Below, piece by piece: positions 6,587 through 12,823 of a stretch of DNA of 12,823 nt. Every line of letters starts with the position of its first letter. Position 1 is the first letter of the stretch. The stretch is from NCBI GenBank assembly GCA_030044395.1, contig JASHVW010000217.1, forward strand, positions 1 through 12,823, read 5' to 3'. The DNA is from Verrucomicrobiia bacterium. GTDB lineage: Bacteria; Verrucomicrobiota; Verrucomicrobiia; Limisphaerales; UBA11358. Under the pieces are notes generated by a model that saw only the letters and a program-made list of their open reading frames with translations, did no database searches and was not told where the DNA came from. The position numbers and the translations under genes are program-made.

Positions 6587-6864
6587 GTTATTCCGCGGCC
6601 GAACGATTCAGTTGAAATGTGCCCTCACGCAAAGGGCGCGACGTAAAGAATTGCGCTGAAAGCAGAGAGTGGAAATGCGGCCTCAGCCGTCAGCCTTTAA
6701 AGCGTTTTAAAGAATAATGTGGCCGTTCGGAGCGAGGATTTTTGGTGTTTTGGCGAGGCTTCGGCGAAGGAGCATGTTTGAAAACCCTGTGACTGAGCCG
6801 AAACGACGCCAAAACCCAAAAAGACCGCTTCCCATTCTTTTCCCCCGAATGGCTACAGTATTTT
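6587..6864. other. Non-coding gap between convergent genes, rich in inverted repeats
   Basis: No plausible gene lies in these 278 bases. Besides the large inverted repeat at 6739-6822, I see GCCCT/AGGGC (6621-6637, loop 7), CTTTAAA/TTTAAAG (6695-6712, loop 4) and CCATTC/GAATGG (6832-6852, loop 9). The last lies just past the WYL stop on the minus strand and is followed, nine bases later, by five T, so it may act as a weak terminator. A 15-base word at 6649-6663 recurs at 10389-10403. Confidence 0.6.
6739..6822. repeat. Large imperfect inverted repeat (REP-like or MITE-like candidate)
   Basis: The left arm 6739-6765 begins TTTTTGGTGTTTTGGCG and the right arm 6797-6822 ends CGCCAAAACCCAAAAA. 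They pair over about 26 positions with one bulged T and three mismatches, and the inner block TTCGGC pairs with GCCGAA. The spacer is 31 bases. The T-run is at the outer left and the A-run at the outer right, the reverse of a bidirectional terminator, so a repetitive element or structured RNA is more likely. Other copies in the genome cannot be tested here. Confidence 0.55.
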
Positions 6865-7875
6865 CTAAACCGCTCTAGCCTTTGGTCCCCTTCCCAGCAT
6901 TCTTTGCGCCGCGGCCTTTACAGCCTCTGCCAACTCGAGCGGTTTCAAAACCCTCGCGTCGCCGCCCCAGCTCAAAATCCACCGCTCAATCTCCACCAGG
7001 CTCGAAAGTTTCAATTTCAATTCCACTCCCCCGCCCTTCAATTCGCGCAATTCCTGCGATTCATGCCACCTCTTCTCCCGAATGTAATCCGCCGCCCGCG
7101 CGTTGAACCGCAGTATCACTTCGTATTCCCCTTCCCCGGAATGAACTCCAAAACTGTCCCGCAATTCCTTTTCCATCGAAAATTTTTTGGAACGCTCAAA
7201 CGTCATGCCCGTCTGCTGAATTCCCAAAATCCGGGTCGGAACAAATTTTCGGAAGTTCTGGCGCGCATGATCAAAAGCGAACAAAAACCATTCCCCGTTG
7301 ACGTTGGCCAGGTGATACGGGTCAACGATGCGATCTTCCGGCTCTTTTGCGCCGGGTTTGCGATAACTCAATTCGAGTTGATGACGCCGCGCCACAGCCT
7401 TCGCCAGAGCGTCGAAAACTTCCAGGTTCAAAATCGGCTCGGCGCGCGTCCTGAACGAGATGGTCTGCTCGATGTCGGCAAGATTGAGGGATATCGTGTC
7501 GGGTAGCGCCTGTTCCATCTTTTTGACGGCCGAAAGCAGCGGCTTCTCAAAGCTGGTGCCGCGATATTGCTGCAACGCTTTCTCGGCAACGACCAGAGCG
7601 AAAAGCTCCCCTTCGGTGATTTGCATCGTCGGAAAAGCGCTCACCTCGCCGGTGTAAAAATAGCCGTTGCGCCTCGAATTGAATTCTATCGGCAGGTTCA
7701 ACCGGTCGCGCATGAACTCGATGTCGCGATGGATGGTCTTGGTCGCCACTTCGATCTCCGCCGCCAGCCTGCTCGCGTTCGGATAATGACCGCCTTGAAT
7801 CGCCTGGTGAATCCGCACCATTCGCTCCAAGGGCGGGCGCGAAAGGGGGGAGGTTTTTTCAGACGCCGGGTTCAT
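6865..7875 (-). CDS. HTH/WYL-domain transcriptional regulator
   Basis: DNA-binding regulator of the DeoR-like HTH plus WYL family, 336 residues from ATG 7875. Residues about 19-75 form a winged helix-turn-helix, including L-A-A-E-I-E-V-A-T-K-T-I-H-R-D-I as the recognition region. The middle linker is about 80-145. The WYL core is about 150-220, with P-Y-H-L near 186 and W-F-L-F-A-F-D at 196-202, where F replaces the tyrosine of the W-Y-L motif. A WCX-type C-terminal extension spans about 250-330. WYL domains sense nucleic-acid or nucleotide ligands in several characterised regulators; the ligand and targets here are unknown. A TTG at 7902 would extend the protein by nine residues, but the ATG is preferred. 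It lies about 170 bases downstream of rho, with its own leader. No defence genes are adjacent. Confidence 0.88.
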   Translation of the reverse strand: MNPASEKTSPLSRPPLERMVRIHQAIQGGHYPNASRLAAEIEVATKTIHRDIEFMRDRLNLPIEFNSRRNGYFYTGEVSAFPTMQITEGELFALVVAEKALQQYRGTSFEKPLLSAVKKMEQALPDTISLNLADIEQTISFRTRAEPILNLEVFDALAKAVARRHQLELSYRKPGAKEPEDRIVDPYHLANVNGEWFLFAFDHARQNFRKFVPTRILGIQQTGMTFERSKKFSMEKELRDSFGVHSGEGEYEVILRFNARAADYIREKRWHESQELRELKGGGVELKLKLSSLVEIERWILSWGGDARVLKPLELAEAVKAAAQRMLGRGPKARAV

Positions 7876-8016
7876 GCAACATGCGCCGAAGGTCAGGTTC
7901 AATTGCGGGCAAATCGTCTCTCACACCAGGTCTTTTTCCGTCAAGGCTTTTTGACTGATTTTTGGTGGAGCGCCCCAATTCTTCCAATAACGGCAATTTG
8001 AATTTGATTCCCTGCC

Positions 8017-8042
8017 GGGATGGCTGCAAGCCGCAGGATCCC
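8017..8042. repeat. Hairpin abutting the rho stop codon
   Basis: Outer arms GGGAT (8017-8021) and ATCCC (8038-8042), with inner arms CTGC (8024-8027) and GCAG (8033-8036), form a compact interrupted stem directly touching the rho TAA at 8043-8045. No T-run follows on the rho-sense strand, so it is not a canonical intrinsic terminator. A REP-like element or a 3'-end-stabilising structure is possible. Confidence 0.5.
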
Positions 8043-9185
8043 TTACGATCCTTTGTCCAGCTTTGCCAGCAATTCGTCGTTCGTCTTGTGCTTTTTGAGC
8101 GCGGCCACGAGCGTCTCCATCGCCTCAATCGGGTTCAAATCCACCATCGTCCGGCGCAATTTGCGCACCGCCTCCAGTTGTTTCGCCGGGAAAAGTTTTT
8201 CCTCTTTGCGCGTGCCCGATTTCGGAATGTCGATCGCCGGAAACAACCGCCGGTCGGACAGTTTTCGGTCCAGGATCAGCTCCATGTTGCCCGTGCCCTT
8301 GAATTCCTGAAAAATCAATTCGTCCATGCGCGACCCGGTATCAATGAGCGCCGTCGCCAATATCGTCAGCGAACCGCCATTCTCTATCTTCCGGGCTGAG
8401 GCGAACATCTTGCGCGGAATCTCCAGCGCGCGCGCGTCCACGCCGCCGGTCATCGTCCGGCCGCTCCCCCCATGCACGCTGTTGTACGAGCGCGCGATGC
8501 GCGTGAGCGAGTCCATCAAAACAAATACATCCCGCCCGCTCTCCACCATCCGCCGGCACCGCTCGATCGTGAATCGCGAAAGCCGCACGTGCGTCTCCAA
8601 ATCCATGTCGTTGGATGAGGCCACCACCTCGGCTTTGACCGAACGCTGGAAATCTGTGACTTCTTCCGGACGCTCGTCAATCAGCAAAACCAGCGCAAAT
8701 ACGTCCGGATGGTTCGCCGTCACCGCATTGCAAATCTGCTTCAGGATCGTCGTCTTGCCCGTCCGCGGCGGCGCCACAATAAGCCCGCGCGTCCCTTTGC
8801 CAATCGGCGTCACCAGGTCAATCACCCGCGTCTCAATCAAATCGGACTTCGTTTCCAGGTTGAATTTTTCAATTGGATCAATGGTGGTAAGATTCTCAAA
8901 ACGAACCGCCTTCGTGTATTCGTCGAATGTCATCTCGTTGACCTTTTCCACCGCCTTCAGTTGCGGACTCGTCCCGCGGTGCGGCGGCTGTGTCGGGCCT
9001 TCGATAAAACTGCCTTCGCGCAAAAAGCTGCGCCGGATGGTGTCCGGCGTCACAAAGATGTCGGTGGGCTTGGGATGATAATGGTTCTGCGCCGTCCTCA
9101 AAAAGCCGAAACCTTTTTCGGAAATTTCCAAAAAGCCCGAACCATAATTGGCGGACTTGTCGCCGTTGTTTTCTGAACTGCTCAT
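8043..9185 (-). CDS. rho: Transcription termination factor Rho, short form
   Basis: Hexameric RNA-dependent ATPase/translocase that ends transcription. Length is 380 residues against 419 in E. coli. The primary RNA-binding cold-shock-like domain is about residues 16-90, with G-F-G-F-L-R at 25-30. Walker A is A-P-P-R-T-G-K-T at 138-145 and L-I-D-E-R-P at 168-173 carries the catalytic glutamate E171. The Q-loop region is about 236-251 and S-G-T-R-K-E-E at 323-329 holds the arginine finger, R326. The helical Rho_N domain normally preceding the RNA-binding domain is absent: only a 15-residue polar leader is present, and an in-frame TAA two codons before ATG 9185 rules out a longer product without a frameshift. 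The P-loop reads P-P-R-T-G where E. coli has P-P-K-A-G. It stands alone between cysK and the WYL regulator. Confidence 0.96.
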   Translation of the reverse strand: MSSSENNGDKSANYGSGFLEISEKGFGFLRTAQNHYHPKPTDIFVTPDTIRRSFLREGSFIEGPTQPPHRGTSPQLKAVEKVNEMTFDEYTKAVRFENLTTIDPIEKFNLETKSDLIETRVIDLVTPIGKGTRGLIVAPPRTGKTTILKQICNAVTANHPDVFALVLLIDERPEEVTDFQRSVKAEVVASSNDMDLETHVRLSRFTIERCRRMVESGRDVFVLMDSLTRIARSYNSVHGGSGRTMTGGVDARALEIPRKMFASARKIENGGSLTILATALIDTGSRMDELIFQEFKGTGNMELILDRKLSDRRLFPAIDIPKSGTRKEEKLFPAKQLEAVRKLRRTMVDLNPIEAMETLVAALKKHKTNDELLAKLDKGS

Positions 9186-9250
9186 ATGTTATGTCGTCAA
9201 AGGCTGAACACCCGAAACGTTGAATTGCGGAATCTTGGGAAGCAGCCCGC

Positions 9251-9268
9251 CTTTGCGTCAAGGCAAAG
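9251..9268. promoter_or_regulatory. Inverted repeat in the rho leader
   Basis: CTTTGC (9251-9256) and GCAAAG (9263-9268) pair across a six-base spacer in the 189-base gap upstream of rho. Nothing else in 9186-9374 looks like a gene. It may be an operator or leader hairpin; the stem is short and chance is possible. Confidence 0.3.
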
Positions 9269-9374
9269 CTCTTAAAACCTTCGACGCAGATTAACTACGC
9301 TAAAATCTCTCCGAGCGCAACAATTATTTTTAGCCAATTTTCCCCGGGCTAGGCGCCCCCGAGCATTAAACTCT

Positions 9375-10358
9375 TTAACCCCCTACTTCCGCCCGTGCTT
9401 CCGCTGCCAGCGGCGTGCTCAAATATCTCTCCCCGGTGGATGGGGCAATCGTCACAATCAGTTTGCCTTTGTTCTCAGGGCGTCTGCCCACTTCAATCGC
9501 CGCCACCACATTTGCTCCCGACGATATCCCGCACAAGATCCCCTCCTCCTTCGCCAGGCGTCGTGCCATGGCAAACGCATCATCATTGGACACCTGGATC
9601 GCCTCGGTGATGAGCGAATGACCGTTGGCATCTTTCAGGTGAAGGTTCTTCGGAATGAATCCCGCCCCAAGTCCCTGGATTTTGTGCGGACCCGGCTTCA
9701 GAGGCTGCCCGGCCAGCGTTTGTGAAATCACTGGGGAATCCTTCGGATCAACCGCGATGGCCACAAAGGATGGTTTGCGCGGCTTGATGACCTCGACGCA
9801 GCCCGTGATCGTGCCGCCAGTTCCCACCCCGGCAACGACGATGTCCACCTTGCCGTCCGTGTCACCCCAGATTTCTTCCGCCGTTGTTCTCTTATGGATT
9901 TCCACGTTGGAGGGATTTTCAAATTGTTGCGGGATCCATGAATTGGGTGTTTCCTTGGCAAGCGCCTCCGCCCGGGCAATTGCCCCTTTCATTCCTTCGG
10001 CGCCAGGCGTTAGCACCAGTTTTGCGCCAAGCATCGCCAGCAGCGTCCGGCGTTCAACTGACATCGTCTCAGGCATCGTCAAAATTAATTTGTATCCCTT
10101 GGCCGCCGCAACAAACGCCAGCGCAATCCCCGTGTTGCCGCTCGTCGGCTCGATGATGATGGTATCGCGTTTCAATACTCCTCGCCTTTCGGCGTCTTCA
10201 ATCATTGCCATGCCGATGCGGTCCTTGACGCTCGAGAGCGGATTGAAAAACTCGCACTTCAGAAGGATGGTGGCGGGCACACCGGCGGTGACCTTGTTCA
10301 ACTTGACCAGCGGCGTGCGGCCTACGGTTTCAACGATGTTATTGTAGATGCGTCCCAT
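9375..10358 (-). CDS. cysK: Cysteine synthase A (O-acetylserine sulfhydrylase)
   Basis: Pyridoxal-phosphate enzyme that makes L-cysteine from O-acetylserine and sulfide, cytoplasmic, 327 residues. The cofactor lysine is K45 in L-S-S-V-K-D-R. The substrate loop P-T-S-G-N-T-G is at 71-77, the phosphate-binding G-T-G-G-T at 179-183, and the C-terminal cofactor serine region is G-I-S-S-G-A-N near 277-283. K-I-Q-G-L-G-A-G-F-I-P near 226-236 favours CysK over CysM. The family N-terminus M-G-R-I-Y-N-N-I fixes the start at ATG 10358, preceded by purine-rich AAAGAGAAATT. An upstream in-frame extension to 10565 is antisense-like, overlaps the propeller gene and is rejected. The gene follows the propeller gene by 82 bases on the same strand. 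That gap holds a GCGCT/AGCGC hairpin at 10393-10405. Confidence 0.95.
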   Translation of the reverse strand: MGRIYNNIVETVGRTPLVKLNKVTAGVPATILLKCEFFNPLSSVKDRIGMAMIEDAERRGVLKRDTIIIEPTSGNTGIALAFVAAAKGYKLILTMPETMSVERRTLLAMLGAKLVLTPGAEGMKGAIARAEALAKETPNSWIPQQFENPSNVEIHKRTTAEEIWGDTDGKVDIVVAGVGTGGTITGCVEVIKPRKPSFVAIAVDPKDSPVISQTLAGQPLKPGPHKIQGLGAGFIPKNLHLKDANGHSLITEAIQVSNDDAFAMARRLAKEEGILCGISSGANVVAAIEVGRRPENKGKLIVTIAPSTGERYLSTPLAAEARAEVGG

Positions 10359-10392
10359 AATTTCTCTTTGGTTTAATTGACCCCGCCAAATT

Positions 10393-10405
10393 GCGCTGAA
10401 AGCGC
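10393..10405. repeat. Short perfect hairpin between the propeller gene and cysK
   Basis: GCGCT (10393-10397) and AGCGC (10401-10405) pair perfectly across a GAA triplet in the 82-base gap upstream of cysK. No T-run follows on the minus strand. Half of it belongs to a 15-base word shared with 6649-6663. Confidence 0.35.
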
Positions 10406-10440
10406 CGACCGGGCAAGCATTTTTCTTTGCCTTTTGTCGG

Positions 10441-12823
10441 TCACGGTGCCGCCGGTGTGGCAACGATGCGGTAAAATCGTTGACCCGGCGACGGCGAAAG
10501 GTCGCTGATTTGGGCCGTATCCCCGACAAAAGTAATTCCCCCGTTGACCGGTTGCCAATTCGCATTCGTCAAATCGTCCGTGTATTGGGCCTGATACGCC
10601 TGTCCCGGAAGCAGTGGCCAATTGAGCTGAGGATAAGAAGCCGGGTTGGGAAACATCATTTGAACCGAAAACCCGGAGCCTGAATTGGTCGAACCGGTGT
10701 TTCCCGGGCCGCCGGCCAGCGGAAATTGGGAGAGATTATACGCGTAAACAGAACTGAACTGATTGAACCCCGGCCCATATAAATCGGAAGCGTAACTTTC
10801 AAACAGGAGAGTGCTGCCGTCGCTGCTGAAAACGGGCGCCAATGACCAATTGTTGGCGGGCGCGGTTCCCGTCTGATTCACGCTCATTAACATCGTGGCA
10901 TTGTTGCTGCAGTCGTAGACAAAGATATTTTCCTCACTGTTGGTGTCCCCCGGAACAATGTCAGTGGCCCGACTGCGATACGCCACAAAACGTCCGTCCG
11001 GACTGATGACCGGCAAATACGATGGGCCATCGGCGGCGTTGGAAGAATAATAATTATGACTCACCAATAGATTGGTGCCCAACTGAAAATCGTGGAGATA
11101 AACGTCATAGGTCCCATTGCTGTCCGTCGCCGCCAATTTGCTCGTCGTTGCGAAGACGAGAAACCGGTCAAGGCCCCCAAATTGCATCCCGGCTTTCGCA
11201 TCAATCGTCATGGCGCCAACGAGATAATTTGTTTTGCCGACCAGGTCATAAGCGCTTAATGACGTGCCGGTGCTGTAGGCGACCCAACGGCCATCCCCGC
11301 TGATGGCCACCCTCGTGAGTCCACTCGAACTGTTGGTGTAGCTCAATTGCGCCGTCTGCGAATTCCATACATACATTCTGACGGAATTCAAACTCGCCTT
11401 GTTCCCCCCAACAAATGCCACGTAATGACCGTCCGGAGTCATGGATCCGACCGGCGCAGCGACCGCGCCGAGCAATGAACTATAGGAGGTCAGCGCGTAA
11501 TTGGTTTCCAACTGGACGTCCCGCAAGAAAAGATTGTCAAGAAGGATACTGGGATCCGGCAAATTCGTTGTCAAATTTCGCGCCAAACTGTGAAACAGCA
11601 CGTAGCGGCCATCCGAACTGATCACAGGGGAATATGAATTGTAGTTCCCAAATCCACCGTTGGTGCTCACGCTGACCAGCACATTCGTACCGGCCAGCAA
11701 ATCGCGCCGGAAAATCTGTTCCACTCCGTTCGGCCCCCCGGCCACCAAATTTGTGGCATAGCTGGCGAACGCTACAAATTGGCCGTTGCCGCTGATGGAA
11801 GGCTGTGTGCAGTATCCGTCGGCCGCGAGTCCGTTGGTGCCAACACTGACCAGCATATTCGTGCCCGAAAGCAGATCGCTGAGATACACGTTGCAATAAT
11901 CGTTGGTGCCGTTGAGAGTCAAATTGTTTGCGCCGCTGGTGAACACCACGTATCGGTCATTTGTGCTGATGCAGGTTGGATAAACTTCAGCAAATCCGTT
12001 GGGCGATTGCGATGGCAGTGCCGGCGCGCGCGCGGAAATCAATTCAGTATTCCCCGCCGCTGGATTGGCCGCAAATACGTCATAGCTGCGGTTGAAATCG
12101 GCAGGAACCAGGCTGGTGCAAGGCGAATCAAAGGCCACCACGCTGCCGTCATCGGCCATCCCAAAAGTACAACTGTCGTCCAACCCGTCGCCGATGCCGT
12201 TGGTGTCAGCGTCAACCAAATACGTATTCCCGGCCAGCAAATCGCGCTCGTACAAATTGCTTCCGGTAACAGCATTGGTCGTCAAATTGGACCCACTGCA
12301 GAGAAACGCCACAAATTGGCCGGTTGAATTGATCACCGGCTCGGCGCAAACTCCGGCCACCGGCAAACCGCTGACATGGTCCACGCTGACCGGCGTATTG
12401 GTTCCTGTCTCCGCGTCCCAAACTTCAACCACCGTGTTCCCAGAACCGCCCGAGCCATTGGCCAGGGAAACGATAAATCGTCCGTCAGGTGTCATCGCCA
12501 GGGTGTTGAGCGTCGGATACGTCTCCGTCGGTGGAAAGCTCGCATTTGTGGAAACGACGTCCGTCATTCCGGTCTGAAGATTGTCCCGCAAAATGATTCC
12601 GACATTGGCGCCCTCCGTGCCCGGACACACTTCGAACGCTACGTATTGCGCGTCTGCGCTGATGGACTCGTCACAACAAAATACGTTCGTGGTGCCGAAA
12701 GTTGAGTCGAATATCCCGGGCGCGTTGGTGCTGGCAAAGCAGTTGGTCTCACCAACCGTGTCGCGGACATAGACCACGGGTAACGTAAATTGATCATTGT
12801 CCATGTTGAAATAATATGTCCAG
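10441..12823 (-). CDS. Large TolB/WD40-like beta-propeller protein, 5' end outside window
   Basis: More than 790 residues of repeated beta-propeller sequence. The frame stays open to the window edge (it reads W-T-Y-Y-F-N before M at 12804), so the true start and any signal peptide lie outside. About eleven blade cores of the type P-x-I-S-x-D-G-R-x-V-A-F occur, near residues 50, 104, 158, 217, 279, 337, 395, 455, 500, 600 and 659 counted from base 12804. Each is often followed by a R-D-L-L-A-G-T-N-x-L-V-S-V strand, at about 60-residue spacing. The C-terminus (about 711-787) is a separate domain with L-N-W, Y-x-x-Q-Y-T-D-D-L, A-N-W and R-F-Y-R-I, a type common at the ends of secreted Verrucomicrobia proteins. 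It is rich in Asn, Thr and Ser, suggesting an extracellular or periplasmic location. No catalytic residues are recognisable; binding or scaffold function is inference. Confidence 0.8.
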   Translation of the reverse strand, partial: WTYYFNMDNDQFTLPVVYVRDTVGETNCFASTNAPGIFDSTFGTTNVFCCDESISADAQYVAFEVCPGTEGANVGIILRDNLQTGMTDVVSTNASFPPTETYPTLNTLAMTPDGRFIVSLANGSGGSGNTVVEVWDAETGTNTPVSVDHVSGLPVAGVCAEPVINSTGQFVAFLCSGSNLTTNAVTGSNLYERDLLAGNTYLVDADTNGIGDGLDDSCTFGMADDGSVVAFDSPCTSLVPADFNRSYDVFAANPAAGNTELISARAPALPSQSPNGFAEVYPTCISTNDRYVVFTSGANNLTLNGTNDYCNVYLSDLLSGTNMLVSVGTNGLAADGYCTQPSISGNGQFVAFASYATNLVAGGPNGVEQIFRRDLLAGTNVLVSVSTNGGFGNYNSYSPVISSDGRYVLFHSLARNLTTNLPDPSILLDNLFLRDVQLETNYALTSYSSLLGAVAAPVGSMTPDGHYVAFVGGNKASLNSVRMYVWNSQTAQLSYTNSSSGLTRVAISGDGRWVAYSTGTSLSAYDLVGKTNYLVGAMTIDAKAGMQFGGLDRFLVFATTSKLAATDSNGTYDVYLHDFQLGTNLLVSHNYYSSNAADGPSYLPVISPDGRFVAYRSRATDIVPGDTNSEENIFVYDCSNNATMLMSVNQTGTAPANNWSLAPVFSSDGSTLLFESYASDLYGPGFNQFSSVYAYNLSQFPLAGGPGNTGSTNSGSGFSVQMMFPNPASYPQLNWPLLPGQAYQAQYTDDLTNANWQPVNGGITFVGDTAQISDLSPSPGQRFYRIVATPAAP
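11690..11707. repeat. Internal 18-base direct repeat, copy 1
   Basis: CCGGCCAGCAAATCGCGC is identical to 12230-12247, exactly 540 bases (180 codons) away and in the same frame. It encodes the R-D-L-L-A-G strand of two propeller blades three repeat units apart. Confidence 0.7.
12230..12247. repeat. Internal 18-base direct repeat, copy 2
   Basis: Second identical copy of the word at 11690-11707. Exact identity at the DNA level within otherwise diverged repeats hints at gene conversion, or at strong constraint on this strand. Confidence 0.7.

Noticed and set aside
6865..7875. WYL regulator as a possible marker of a phage-defence island
   Set aside because: WYL regulators are often seen near defence genes, but every neighbour here (rho, cysK, the ABC-F gene) is ordinary and no defence gene is visible.
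7940..7962. GTCAA/TTGAC hairpin followed by a T-rich run on the plus strand
   Set aside because: Only five base pairs, and no plus-strand gene ends here; probably chance.
8326..9176. Plus-strand frames of 250 and 155 codons opposite rho
   Set aside because: Antisense to a highly conserved gene; Ser/Arg-rich shadow translation with no motif.
9340..9374. GC-rich GGGGGC...GCCCGGGG stretch after cysK as an intrinsic terminator
   Set aside because: The pairing is short and ambiguous and no T-run follows on the minus strand.
9655..10347. Plus-strand frame of 230 codons opposite cysK
   Set aside because: Antisense shadow of cysK caused by its codon bias.
10359..10565. N-terminal extension of cysK to 10565
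   Set aside because: Overlaps the C-terminal domain of the propeller gene and adds Arg-rich non-homologous sequence before the canonical start.

Overview
The window reads as an ordinary housekeeping and envelope stretch of a bacterial chromosome, most likely from the Verrucomicrobiota (soil or freshwater Pedosphaera/Limisphaerales-like). That assignment is inference. It rests on the large secreted beta-propeller protein with a terminal W...FYR-type domain, the A-rich and mostly SD-poor leaders in front of start codons, short tandem intergenic repeats and moderately GC-rich coding sequence. No tRNA, rRNA, CRISPR array, transposase, integrase or phage gene was seen.

Layout, left to right: the 3' part of an MsrQ-type haem membrane protein (+); an orphan CheY-like receiver (-); an M50 site-2-type protease carrying two zinc ribbons (+); an AhpE/Prx-type peroxiredoxin (-); an exported alpha/beta-hydrolase lipase (+); a Bcp-type thiol peroxidase (-) and the phosphatidylglycerophosphate synthase PgsA (-); an ABC-F ATPase of the YheS type (+); a 280-base non-coding stretch between convergent genes, rich in inverted repeats; then four genes in a row on the minus strand. 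Read from right to left these four are a huge beta-propeller protein (5' end outside the window), cysteine synthase CysK, transcription terminator Rho and a WYL-domain regulator.

Strand changes are so frequent that most genes must be their own transcription units. The only same-strand neighbours are pgsA-bcp, separated by a terminator-like hairpin, and the propeller-cysK-rho-WYL series, which have gaps of about 80-190 bases. A loose functional theme is thiol and oxidant chemistry: methionine sulfoxide repair (MsrQ), two different peroxiredoxins and cysteine synthesis (CysK). The spacing does not support a single operon. Membrane and envelope functions (PgsA, M50 protease, lipase, propeller protein) are the other recurring class.

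I did not find a convincing new biological system. The items most worth a second look are the double zinc ribbon on the M50 protease, a Rho lacking the usual N-terminal helical domain, a large imperfect inverted repeat in the 6.6-6.9 kb gap, hairpins placed exactly at the pgsA stop, the bcp leader and the rho stop, and a lipase whose proline-rich tail is encoded antisense to the end of bcp.
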